Shown one piece after another: positions 35,588-44,678 of a stretch of 64,000 nt of DNA; within the stretch, counting starts at the first letter, position 1; every line of letters begins with the position of its first letter. The stretch comes from Hemerocallis citrina (taxonomy: Eukaryota; Streptophyta; Magnoliopsida; Asparagales; Asphodelaceae), in the NCBI GenBank assembly GCA_017893485.1, contig CM030362.1:183418175-183482174 (forward strand), given 5' to 3'. The translations under genes were made by a program, and so were the position numbers. The notes beneath the pieces are model-generated. The model was not told the origin of the DNA, did not search any database, and saw only the letters and a program-made list of their open reading frames with translations.

Positions 35588-38500
35588 ATGCCGCCCCGCA
35601 AAGTTAGGTCAAGGGGGTCTAATCGAGTACCCAACCCAGACCAGCAAGAAGTCCTTCCTGATCCCGCTCAGCAACAAGGGCAACTTCCCCCTACCATGGA
35701 AGAGCCGCTCCAACAGAACCTTCCCCCTCCTGATCCAAAGGGTCCTAACCCTCAGAAACAGCCTCTTCATCAAGAGAACTTCTCCATCCACAACGCCTCC
35801 AGTGACTCCATGGCCTCCCATCATCCCCGAGCCTCCGGTCACCACAATGCCACCCACAAACGCCCGAAAGATGATGACCTCCGTCGTCACCTGGATGAAA
35901 AGCGGGCTCGGGAGGAAGCCTCCCGCCAGCATGAGCGATCTCCTCGTCGCCGAGAGTACAGGAGGTCCCCCATCCGAAGAGGGAGAAAGGAGTCCCCCGG
36001 TCATTACCGAAGAAGGTACTCCCCCGCGGGTCGGCAACAGTCCAGGAACAATGAGGCACCAATCACTCGTGCCGAGTTCCAGCAATTCCAAGCCATGGTA
36101 CAACAGGCTCTGAACCTCCGTCAGAACCCTAATGAGCCGAAGGCCCCGTCCCCTCCTCCGGTCCGAAGCCCTCGCCGACGGTCCCCCTCTCCTCGACCTG
36201 CGCCTACCAACTCCCGGCGTACCCCAAGTCCTCGTCGTTCCCGAAGTTACCGTCGCCACAACCCTCGCTCTCCCTCTTACGAAGACGAGTCCCGAGGCTC
36301 GGCAGACTACCGTCGGAGGGATGACACCATGAACCGCCGTCTTCACGAAGTGGAGAGGCGCCTGGGTCAGATGAACCGAGAAGAGGAGCTTAGGGGGAGG
36401 ACCCTACGTCCTAGCCGACCCCCTTTCTCCCGGACCATAGTGGATGCACCTGTGCCGTTTGGATTCAAACCTCCCCAGTTCGAGATTTACACTGGTGAGA
36501 CTGACCCAGTTGACCACATAGAGAGTTTTAAGACTCTCATGCTCCTTCACCAGGCTTCAGACGCCCTCCTCTGCAAAACCTTCCCCGCGACTCTAAAGGG
36601 CCCGGCTCGGGAATGGTACTCACGCCTTACCCCTGCCTCGATATTCTCTTTCGAGCAGTTCGAGACCCTTTTCGTCACCCATTTCGTGAGCAGCCGAAGG
36701 GCTGAGAAGACCAGCATTTCCCTGTTGCACCTCCACCAGCAGAAGGGGGAAAAATTGAGAGACTACGTGAAAAGGTTCACGGCCGAGGCTAGATCCATAG
36801 CATCCCTCGACCCGTCGGTCGCTACGGTAGCATTTCAATCCAATGTCCTCAATTCCAACCTCCGCTCCTCCCTCGCCAAGAAACCACCACATGACTTTTC
36901 CGACCTTCTCCTTCGCACTGAAAAATATATCCGGGCCGAGGAGGCAGAGCAACAACCCAACTGGGAGGGGTCTACCTCCGGGTTCAAGAGAAAGGGAGCA
37001 GAAGAAGAAGGAGCCAAGAAGCTCCAGAAGGACAATGCCGGCCAGCGCCGACCTCCCCCCAGGTTTGAGAAGTTCACTCCCCTCAACACTAACATCGCGG
37101 CCATTTTCATGGAAGTCGAGAAAGAGGGGGTCCTGCCTCCGGCTCCGAGGATGAATACCCCAGCCAAGAGAAGAGATAAAGAGAAATGGTGCAGCTATCA
37201 CCGGGACCATGGGCATGATACCAACGATTGCCGTGCTCTGAAGAACGAGATCGAAGCTCTTATCCAAAGAGGGCAGCTGACCAGGTTTGTAAGAAAAGAC
37301 CGAGCAGAACTTCCTCCCCCACCTCGGGGGGCTAACAGGCGTCCGAAACGAGAAGAGATGCCAGACTTTGAGGAAGAGCGGGTCCTCCACCTCATCCATG
37401 GGGGTCCAATGGGGGGCTCCTCGAACTCCTCTCGGAAAGCATTTATCAGGGAAGTCAATTCGGTCCGAGCCACACCTCCTCCCAAGGGCCTCGGCGTGCC
37501 TGTCACGTTCTCAGACGAAGATCTAGAAGGAATCCGCACCCCGCATTGTGACGCACTCGTCATTAGCCTCCACATGGCAAATTTCAAGGTGGAAAGGATC
37601 TTAGTAGACAACGGCAGCTCCGTCAACATCCTCTTCCTCTCCGCTTTTAAAGGCCTCAAGCTCTCCAGAGACAGACTCAAGCCCGCCGGCTACACTCTCC
37701 ATGGGTTCACGGGGGTACCGGTAACTATTGAAGGGGTAATCACCCTCGATGTAACTGCCGGCCAAACTCCTACCACCCGAACAGAGTCGATGGACTTCAT
37801 GGTGGTGGATGTTCCCGCCGCCTACAATGTCATTTTGGGTCGGCCTGGCCTTGCAGCACTGGAAGCTGTCCCCTCAGCATATCATCTTAAGATGAAATTT
37901 CCCACCCTGTCCGGGGTCGGGGAAGTAAGGGGAAATCAGGAGCAGGCCCGAAAATGCTACATGACTTCAACCCTCGGACCCGTCCTCTCCTTAGAGACTC
38001 TGGAGATTCCTCAAGACTCTGCAAAACCGACCTCCGAGCCGGTGGACGAACTGGAAGAAGTGCTCTTCTCTGAACAAGAGCCGACCCGCAAGTTCTTCGT
38101 AAGCAAGACCCTTCCGTCCGCTCTATACTCAGATATTGTGAAATGTATCCGAACCAATCAAGACCTCTTCGCGTGGTCCGTAGCAGATATGCCTGGTATC
38201 TCCGAAGAACTCTTAGTCCACCGCCTGAGCGTTGATCCGGGGTCCAAACCAGTCCAGCAAAAGAGGCGCAAGTTCGCCCCCGAGCGTCAGCTCGCTATCA
38301 AAGAAGAAGTAGACAAATTGTTAAAGGCCCGATTCATACAGGAAGTAAACTATCCTGAATGGTTGTCAAACGTAGTAATGGTGAAGAAGTCCAATGGGAC
38401 TTGGAGAATTTGCATTGATTTCACCGACCTCAACAAGGCCTGTCCCAAAGATCCCTTCCCTCTGCCGAGCATCGACACTCTGATTGACGCAACCTCGGGA

Positions 38501-38596
38501 CATGAGCTCCTAAGCTTCATGGACGCTTTCTCGGGTTACAACCAGATAAGGATGTTCCCGCCGGATATCCCTAAGACATCTTTTGTGACCGATTAA
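35588..38596 (+). CDS. gag, aspartic protease and N-terminal reverse transcriptase
   Basis: Segment of 1,002 residues. Residues 1-280 are basic, proline- and arginine-rich with SPRRSPSPRP-type repeats. The capsid-like retrotransposon gag domain spans about 288-450 (PFGFKPPQFEIYTG to LLRTEKYIRAEEA). A zinc-knuckle-like CSYHRDHGHDTNDC lies near 535-548. The aspartic protease near 640-780 has ILVDNGSSVNIL, with DNGS in place of the DTG(A/S) of other families, as is normal in Tat elements, and VILGRPGL as the flap/C-terminal motif. RT begins near 881; WRICIDFTDLNKACPKDPFPLPSID and LSFMDAFSGYNQI are RT blocks. The segment ends at TAA, where an intact relative would continue into GLYCYRVMPFGLKNAG. 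Confidence 0.9.
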   Translation: MPPRKVRSRGSNRVPNPDQQEVLPDPAQQQGQLPPTMEEPLQQNLPPPDPKGPNPQKQPLHQENFSIHNASSDSMASHHPRASGHHNATHKRPKDDDLRRHLDEKRAREEASRQHERSPRRREYRRSPIRRGRKESPGHYRRRYSPAGRQQSRNNEAPITRAEFQQFQAMVQQALNLRQNPNEPKAPSPPPVRSPRRRSPSPRPAPTNSRRTPSPRRSRSYRRHNPRSPSYEDESRGSADYRRRDDTMNRRLHEVERRLGQMNREEELRGRTLRPSRPPFSRTIVDAPVPFGFKPPQFEIYTGETDPVDHIESFKTLMLLHQASDALLCKTFPATLKGPAREWYSRLTPASIFSFEQFETLFVTHFVSSRRAEKTSISLLHLHQQKGEKLRDYVKRFTAEARSIASLDPSVATVAFQSNVLNSNLRSSLAKKPPHDFSDLLLRTEKYIRAEEAEQQPNWEGSTSGFKRKGAEEEGAKKLQKDNAGQRRPPPRFEKFTPLNTNIAAIFMEVEKEGVLPPAPRMNTPAKRRDKEKWCSYHRDHGHDTNDCRALKNEIEALIQRGQLTRFVRKDRAELPPPPRGANRRPKREEMPDFEEERVLHLIHGGPMGGSSNSSRKAFIREVNSVRATPPPKGLGVPVTFSDEDLEGIRTPHCDALVISLHMANFKVERILVDNGSSVNILFLSAFKGLKLSRDRLKPAGYTLHGFTGVPVTIEGVITLDVTAGQTPTTRTESMDFMVVDVPAAYNVILGRPGLAALEAVPSAYHLKMKFPTLSGVGEVRGNQEQARKCYMTSTLGPVLSLETLEIPQDSAKPTSEPVDELEEVLFSEQEPTRKFFVSKTLPSALYSDIVKCIRTNQDLFAWSVADMPGISEELLVHRLSVDPGSKPVQQKRRKFAPERQLAIKEEVDKLLKARFIQEVNYPEWLSNVVMVKKSNGTWRICIDFTDLNKACPKDPFPLPSIDTLIDATSGHELLSFMDAFSGYNQIRMFPPDIPKTSFVTD

Positions 38597-40096
38597 GGCC
38601 TTTATTGCTACAGAGTCATGCCATTCGGCCTAAAGAACGCAGGGGCAACATACCAACGCCTCGTCAACAAGGTGTTCCGGGCCCAGATCGGCCGGAACAT
38701 GGAAGTGTACGTCGATGATATGCTGGTGAAAAGCATCCGAGGCGTTGATCATGTGGCTGACCTCCAAGAAGCGTTTGATGTCTTGAGGAAGCACAATATG
38801 AGACTCAACCCGAACAAGTGTGCGTTCGGCGTCTCATCAGGCAAGTTCCTCGGCTTCATGGTTAGCCAACGAGGAATTGAAGTGAATCCGGAGAAGATCA
38901 AAGCCATATTGGACATGGCCCCTCCCAGAAATGTTAAAGAAGTTCAGAGATTGACTGGTCGCATAGCCGCCATAGGGCGCTTTCTGTCGAAGTCCGGGGA
39001 AAAGTGCCTCCCGTTCTTCAAAGCCCTCAGGGGGGCTAAAAGATTCGAGTGGGGGCAGCAGCAACAAGACTCCTTCGACGAGCTTAAAGCCTACCTCGTC
39101 AACCCACCTCTCCTCAGCACACCAATACCTGGCGAACCACTCTACCTCTACCTTGCAGCTTCCGAACAGACGCTCAGCGCAGTTTTGGTCAGAGAAGAAG
39201 AAAGGGCTCAGAGGCCCATTTACTATGTCAGCAAAGTGCTCCGGGACGCCGAGCTCCGGTACCCGAAGATTGAAAAAATAGCCTATGCCCTAGTAATGGC
39301 CGCGAGAAAGCTCCGACCCTACTTCCAGTCCCATTCGGTGATCGTCCTTACCGACCAGCCGCTTAAACAAGTCCTTCACAAGCCTGAGACTTCCGGCCGC
39401 CTCATGAAGTGGTCGATCGAGCTGAGCCAACATGATATAACCTATCAGCCTCGGACCGCAATCAAGGCTCAGGCACTAGCCGAATTCATAGTGGAAACAA
39501 CTATCCCCGACTCCGAAAAAGCGATAAAGGGACCACCCGTATGGACGGTTTATGTCGACGGATCCTCTTGCGATGAAGGAAGCGGAGCGGGGGTCATCCT
39601 GGCAGGCCCAGATGACTTTGTCCTCCAATATTCCCTCCGTATAAACTTCAAAGCCTCGAACAACGAGGCCGAATACGAGGCACTAATAGCTGGACTTCGA
39701 ATGGCCCGGAATGCAGGGGCACAACGGCTACAGATCTTCAGTGACTCTCAGTTGATCGTCAACCAAGTCCTCGGCGAGTATGAAGCCCGCGATGACAGAA
39801 TGATTAAATACTTGGCCAAAGTAAAGAGCCTCATGGCACTGTTTGACGAGGCTCTCATCCAAAGGATCCCCCGAGAAGAAAATGCTCAGGCCGATGCCTT
39901 ATCCAAGTTAGCCTCCTCTTCCCTTCAAGGTCTGGAACGGACCGTATTGATAGAAGTCCTCCTGAAGCCGAGCATAGAGGACGAAGCACCAGACTCCGTT
40001 GAGGCATTGCCCGTCCTCCTCGAAGACAATTGGATGAAGCCCATTGTCGAATTCTTAAAGGACGGACTCCTCCCTGAAGATCCAAGGGAAGCATGA
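38597..40096 (+). CDS. C-terminal RT, RNase H and archaeal-type RNase H
   Basis: Open segment after the first stop. GLYCYRVMPFGLKNAGATYQ continues RT, followed by the catalytic YVDDM (38708-38722). LTGRIAAIGRFLSKS and FEWGQQQQDSF lead into the retroviral-type RNase H, whose LYLYLAASEQTLSAVLVRE and VLTDQPLKQVL blocks are typical. From about 39540 comes a second, archaeal-type RNase H: VYVDGSS (first catalytic Asp), NNEAEYEALIAGL (Glu), IFSDSQLIVNQVLGEYEARD (Asp) and ENAQADALSKLA (final Asp). All its catalytic acids are visible. This dual arrangement is the hallmark of the Tat lineage. A TGA at 40094 ends the segment. Confidence 0.9.
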   Translation, partial: GLYCYRVMPFGLKNAGATYQRLVNKVFRAQIGRNMEVYVDDMLVKSIRGVDHVADLQEAFDVLRKHNMRLNPNKCAFGVSSGKFLGFMVSQRGIEVNPEKIKAILDMAPPRNVKEVQRLTGRIAAIGRFLSKSGEKCLPFFKALRGAKRFEWGQQQQDSFDELKAYLVNPPLLSTPIPGEPLYLYLAASEQTLSAVLVREEERAQRPIYYVSKVLRDAELRYPKIEKIAYALVMAARKLRPYFQSHSVIVLTDQPLKQVLHKPETSGRLMKWSIELSQHDITYQPRTAIKAQALAEFIVETTIPDSEKAIKGPPVWTVYVDGSSCDEGSGAGVILAGPDDFVLQYSLRINFKASNNEAEYEALIAGLRMARNAGAQRLQIFSDSQLIVNQVLGEYEARDDRMIKYLAKVKSLMALFDEALIQRIPREENAQADALSKLASSSLQGLERTVLIEVLLKPSIEDEAPDSVEALPVLLEDNWMKPIVEFLKDGLLPEDPREA

Positions 40097-40954
40097 AGAA
40101 TCAGGACCCGAGCCGAGCGTTTCACTTTGATCGAAGGCATCTTATATAAACGCTCCTTCACCCAGGTGGATGGTCGACCTTACCTAAGGTGCCTTTCCCC
40201 CAGGCAAGCCGACTACGCCCTGCAGGAACTCCATGAGGGCATCGGCAGAGCTCATTCTGGGTTCAGGGCTCTAGCGCGTAAAGTGTTGAACTATGGATAT
40301 TACTGGCCCACTCTCCTACGGGACGCGGAACGACACGTTCGGCAGTGCAACTCCTGTCAAAAGTATGCAGACATCCGACGCCTTCCGCAAGCACCGCTAA
40401 CCTCCCTATCAAGTCCGATCCCCTTTGCTATGTGGGGGATGGATTTACTAGGACCGTTTCCTCCAGCCCCCGGGCAGCTAAAGTTCCTAGTCGTGGCAGT
40501 CGACTATTTCTCTAAATGGATAGAAGCTGAGCCCCTGGCTACAATCACCGAGCATAGGGTCGTTCAATTCTTCTGGAAAAATGTGATTTGCCGGTTCGGC
40601 GTTTCCCGAGTCATAGTCACGGATAATGGAACACAATTTACTGGGGCCGCCTTCCGAGCCTTATGTGAGGACCTCTGCATACAACACCGATTCTCCTCCG
40701 TCTCCCATCCTCAGTCGAATGGCCAAGCAGAGAATGCCAACCGACAGATTCTCTCGGGCATCAAGAAAAGATTAGAGAAGTGTTCCAAAGGACTGTGGGT
40801 CGATCAGCTGCCGAACGTACTCTGGAATCACCGCACCACTAAGCGGACCCCAACGGGCGAGAGCCCATTTAATCTCACCTATGGGACCGAGGCCATCATC
40901 CCCCTAGAAGTCGGCATACCCTCTCCTCGTTTGATAGCTTATCAAGAAGAGTAG
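40097..40954 (+). CDS. Integrase zinc-binding and catalytic core
   Basis: Open segment coding the integrase. An HHCC zinc-binding N-domain (ELHEGIGRAHSG, then CNSCQKYA) is followed by the DDE core: WGMDLLGPF (first Asp, near 40440), TDNGTQF (second Asp, near 40620) and SNGQAENANR (Glu, near 40735). Downstream, TPTGESPFNLTYGTEAIIPLEVGIPSPR is conserved in Tat and other gypsy integrases. The segment ends at TAG 40952, where CAG would be expected. Confidence 0.9.
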   Translation, partial: RIRTRAERFTLIEGILYKRSFTQVDGRPYLRCLSPRQADYALQELHEGIGRAHSGFRALARKVLNYGYYWPTLLRDAERHVRQCNSCQKYADIRRLPQAPLTSLSSPIPFAMWGMDLLGPFPPAPGQLKFLVVAVDYFSKWIEAEPLATITEHRVVQFFWKNVICRFGVSRVIVTDNGTQFTGAAFRALCEDLCIQHRFSSVSHPQSNGQAENANRQILSGIKKRLEKCSKGLWVDQLPNVLWNHRTTKRTPTGESPFNLTYGTEAIIPLEVGIPSPRLIAYQEE

Positions 40955-41296
40955 AACGCTAGAGAACTCAGAGCAAGCTTAGATCTGATAGATGAAATCC
41001 GAGAGAGGGCGGCCATACGCCAGCAAGCTTACCGAAGGAGGATCGAACTGGCATACAACAAAAGGGTCTGACCAACGGACCTCAAAGAAGGGGACCTGGT
41101 CCTTCGAAAATTGGCCATCTCGTTCCCCGGACAGAAAAACGAACTGGCCCCGAATTGGGAGGGACCGTACAAAATCTCAAAAGTGATCCGCCTGGGTGCA
41201 TACAAGCTAGAAGATCTCGAAGGCAGGGAGATTCCCAGGACTTGGAATGCCGACCATCTTCTGAAATACCAAGAGAAGGCAACCACGCCCCTCTAA
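40955..41296 (+). CDS. Integrase C-terminal segment
   Basis: Continues the frame with RRRIELAYNKRV, a TGA at 41069-41071, then DLKEGDLVLRKLA, NWEGPYKISKV and EIPRTWNADHLLKY, the SH3-like C-terminal DNA-binding part of gypsy integrases. It has no chromodomain, which agrees with Tat rather than a chromovirus. It ends at TAA 41294-41296. Confidence 0.85.
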
Positions 41297-41470
41297 GTAA
41301 CTCAGGATGTCGAACCATTCCCTTCCCTTTACTAGTAGTGATTTTTCCTTTTATTTTTTCATTGTAATAACGGCTAGCAACTTTAGAAGCGGCCGATCAT
41401 TAGATATTAATAAATAAAGTTCTTTCGTATTTGCTACTACATCTCTCTGCTTTTAATTTCTTAATCTTAC

Positions 41471-43262
41471 GATGGTTCCGGAGTCCAACACTTGGCTCGA
41501 TTCTACTTCGCAAGTTCGCTTCCAAGCGATCTAGAAGTAGTTCGCCATTCGGAATTGCTCCCACAGCCGTTGAATGGTACGGAGTCCAACACTTGGTTCG
41601 ACTCTACTCCGCAAGTTCGCTCCGAAGCGAGCTAGGGGTAGTTCGCCATTCGGAATTGCTCCCACGCCATTAATCTTACGATGGTTCCGGAGTCCAACAC
41701 TTGGTTCGATTCTACTTCGCAAGTTCGCTTCCAAGCGATCTAGAAGTAGCTCGCCATTCGGAATTGCTTCCACAGCCGTTGAATGGTACGGAGTCCAACA
41801 CTTGGTTCGACTCTACTCCGCAAGTTTGCTCCGAAGCGAGCTAGGGGTAGTTTGCCATTCGGAATTGCTCCCACGCCCTTAATCTTACGATGGTTCCGGA
41901 GTCCAACACTTGGTTCGATTCTACTTTGCAAGTTCGCTTCCAAGCGATCTAGAAGTAGCCCGCCATTCGGAATTGCTCCTACGGCCGTTGAATGGTACGG
42001 AGTCCAACACTTGGTTCGACTCTACTCCGCAAGTTCGCTCCTAAGCGAGCTAGGGGTAGTTCGCCATTCGGAATTGCTCCCACGCCCTTAATCTTACGAT
42101 GGTTCCGGAGTCCAACACTTGGTTCGATTCTACTTCGCAAGTTCGCTTCCAAGCGATCTAGAAGTAGCTCGCCATTCGGAATTGCTCCCACAGCCGTTGA
42201 ATGGTACGGAGTCCAACACTTGGTTCGACTCTACTCCGCAAGTTCGCTCCGAAGCGAGCTAGGGGTAGTTCGCCATTCAGAATTGCTCCCACGCCCTTAA
42301 TCTTACGATGGTTCCGGAGTCCAACACTTGGTTCGATTCTACTTCGCAAGTTCGCTTCCAAGCGATCTAGAAGTAGCTCGCCATTCGGAATTGCTCCCAC
42401 AGCCGTTGAATGGTACGGAGTCCAACACTTGTTTCGACTCTACCCCGCAAGTTCGCTCCGAAGCGAGCTAGGGGTAGTTCGCCATTCGGAATTGCTCCCA
42501 CGCCCTTAATCTTACGATGGTTCCGGAGTCCAACACTTGGTTCGATTCTACTTCGCAAGTTCGCTTCCAAGCGATCTAGAAGTAGCTCGCCATTCGGAAT
42601 TGCTCCCACGGCCGTTGAATGGTACGGAGTCAAACACTTGGTTCGACTCTACTCTGCAAGTTCGCTCCTAAGCGAGCTAGGGGTAGTTCGCCATTCGGAA
42701 TTGATCCCACGCCCTTAATCTTACGATGGTTCCGGAGTCCAACACTTGGTTCGATTCTACTTCGCAAGTTCGCTTCCAAGCGATCTAGAAGTAGCTCGCC
42801 ATTCGGAATTGCTCCCACGGCCGTTGAATGGTACGGAGTCCAACACTTGGTTCGACTCTACTCCGCAAGTTCGCTCCTAAGCGAGCTAGGGGTAGTTCAC
42901 CATTCGGAATTGCTCCCACGCCCTTAATCTTATGATGGTTCCGGAGTCCAACACTTGGTCCGATTCTACTTTGCAAGTTCGCTTCCAAGCGATCTAGAAG
43001 TAGCTCGCCATTCGGAATTGCTCCCACAGCCGTTGAATGGTACGAAGTCCAACACTTGGTTCGACTCTACTCCGCAAGTTCGCTCCTAAGCGAGCTAGGG
43101 GTAGTTCGCCATTCGGAATTGCTCCCACGCCCTTAATCTTACGATGGTTTCGGAGTCCAACACTTGGTTCGACTCTACTCCGCAAGTTCGCTTCCAAGCG
43201 ATCTAGAAGTAGCTCGCCATTCGGAATTGCTCCCACAGCTGTTGAAAGGTTCGGACTCCAAC
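41471..43262 (+). repeat. Tat-B tandem array 1: 209-bp dimeric repeat, ~8.5 units
   Basis: Units start GATGGTTCCGGAGTCC at 41471, 41680, 41889 and so on to 43143, a regular 209-bp step. Each unit is a dimer of two related halves of about 105 bp (GATGGTTCCGG... and GAATGGTACGG...). Similarity between units is very high. Because 209 is not a multiple of three, the 102-codon frames that recur here are artefacts. The same core is found inverted in Tat-C at 62412-62745. The stretch 41297-41470 is T-rich spacer without a feature. Confidence 0.93.
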
Positions 43263-43521
43263 ACTTGGATTCCGAGCGTTCTTGCCACCGACCGTATTAC
43301 GGGCTTAAGTTCGGCAGTCAAGACTAGTCAAAAACACCAAGTCTCAAACCTCGGTTCCACAACTCCACGACTAGAAGAAAAATTGGGCAACCACGATACA
43401 ACGACAATTAAATCGATTCCAATTTTATTAAAAGCAACCCTTACATACATCAAGATTACAAGGTACTAAAGATTACAAGGAACTGAAAAGCACAAATTAC
43501 AAGACACTAAACTCGGAGCCA

Positions 43522-44442
43522 TCAACGCCTTCGAGGCGCAGGGATGCTCCTCTTCAGGGACACTTGAGGTCGACGACGTTTGCCTCCGGAACCCGATCCC
43601 AGGCCAGCAAGCTGGGACGTGTCCTCGGCACTACTTCTGGTAGCTACGCCGACGGATGCGCCGCTTAACGAAATTGCCACTGAACTCTGCGCGTCCCCCG
43701 GGCTCGAATGACCGAGGCGCGCACGGGTCGCCATCTAGTAAAAAGTGATGCCACGTTCGCTCTCCGCTCGGGTACATGAAGTGCTCCTCACATTGATTGG
43801 CCCCGAACGCGGTCTGAGGCGAGCTACTTCTGCTTCCAGTTCGGAGATCCGACCCCTCAACGAGCCATCTTGTGCCTCGGCCTCGAAGCAAGCCGGTACC
43901 GCCGAGCTCGGAACGCCTACGTGACTCGCGATGAGATGGCGAAGATGAGTGACTTCGATGCTCCTATCAACAGTGGCTCTCTTCAACACATCGACTTCGG
44001 CCGCCAATTCATCCCGTTCAGCTGTAAGCTTGGCCACCATAGTCGTCAACTCCTCTCCTTCCGTTCGAAGCTTAGTCTCCACAGTTTGCAAATGCTGAAT
44101 CTCCGAAAGCAGATCGTCCCTCTCCGCCGTTACCTTTGACAATGTGTGGCGAAAGCACTTAGTCCGAAGACTACTGGTAAAGGCCGCCGCCGAACTCTCG
44201 TCCTTACCCGAGGGGGTCATCTCGGCAATCCTGCCTTCCAGACGCCGAATGTCGCTGTCCCGCTGCCCTAAGATAAGCTGAAGTTGGTTTCGCTCGCTTT
44301 CTGCTCGGCGCAGTCCCAGCTCGACTTCGTAAAGTCGCTCTCTACACCTCGCCAGACTTAGCCTCGTCGCCCCGAGGCCCACCTCGGCACGAACCTTGTC
44401 ATCCGACCCTGTATGCTCGACCCCCTGAGCTACCACAACGAG
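43522..44442 (-). pseudogene. Tat-B antisense coiled-coil gene (aORF2)
   Basis: A minus-strand frame of about 300 residues beginning after a splice-acceptor-like TTTCTTTTCAG (44443-44453); the 13 residues before it in the open frame are probably intron. The product is a long coiled coil (RLYEVELGLRRAESERNQLQ, LRGRISELEAEVARLRP), followed by RSTSCTRAESERGITFY, a TAG at 43735-43737 where Tat-C has GAG, and a basic tail rich in Ser and Arg (KRRRPQVSLKRS). One nonsense codon therefore breaks an otherwise open frame. The upstream exon is not identified, and it could be an alternative 3' end of the gene upstream. Its opposite orientation to pol matches Tat-C. I know no function. Confidence 0.65.
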
Positions 44443-44601
44443 CTGAAAAGAAATGCAAACAAGCAACAGAAATTTAGGCATTGTCTAAGTCCCAGACTTC
44501 GGGGGTTTCTTTCAAACAAACGCTCGAGCACTCAACAATCAACGGACAAAGACACGAAATCGAGCCCAAAAAGTTATGTTTTCCATTCATTTCAAAAAGG
44601 T

Positions 44602-44619
44602 AGCGGTGGCCAGTCCGCT
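44602..44619 (-). other. Conserved 3' hairpin motif of the antisense gene (Tat-B)
   Basis: On the minus strand it reads AGCGGACTGGCCACCGCT, about 60 nt after the antisense stop codon. AGCGG pairs with CCGCT. The same motif occurs at 60214-60229 in Tat-C and, with one change, at 9177-9192 in Tat-A, although the surrounding sequence differs strongly. An AATGAA poly(A)-like motif follows. Confidence 0.65.
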
Positions 44620-44678
44620 ATTAGGCGTTACACGACAAAAACAACCAAAAACAAAAGAGAAAAAAAAAACAAACGGAG

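Larger units (their letters stand above)
35588..41296 (+). pseudogene. Tat-B gag-pol polyprotein, one frame with four stops
   Basis: One uninterrupted reading frame of about 1,903 codons with no frameshift but four nonsense codons: TAA 38594-38596 (between RT blocks), TGA 40094-40096 (before the integrase), TAG 40952-40954 and TGA 41069-41071 (integrase C-terminal part). Most are explained by single C-to-T changes (CAG to TAG, CGA to TGA). I place the start at ATG 35588, because the longer frame to 35567 begins with GTG. The final TAA falls right after the LEGREIPRTWNADHLLKYQ segment, the normal end of Tat integrases. The open segments are described separately. Confidence 0.88.

Noticed and set aside
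35609..37680. Long minus-strand frames opposite gag (245, 259 and 160 codons)
   Set aside because: Shadows of the GC-rich gag frame. No recognised domain, no splice or promoter signal, and the antisense genes of Tat elements lie elsewhere.
41574..43327. Series of 102-codon plus-strand frames and 80-codon minus-strand frames every 209 bp
   Set aside because: Artefacts of the 209-bp tandem array, appearing once per unit on both strands.
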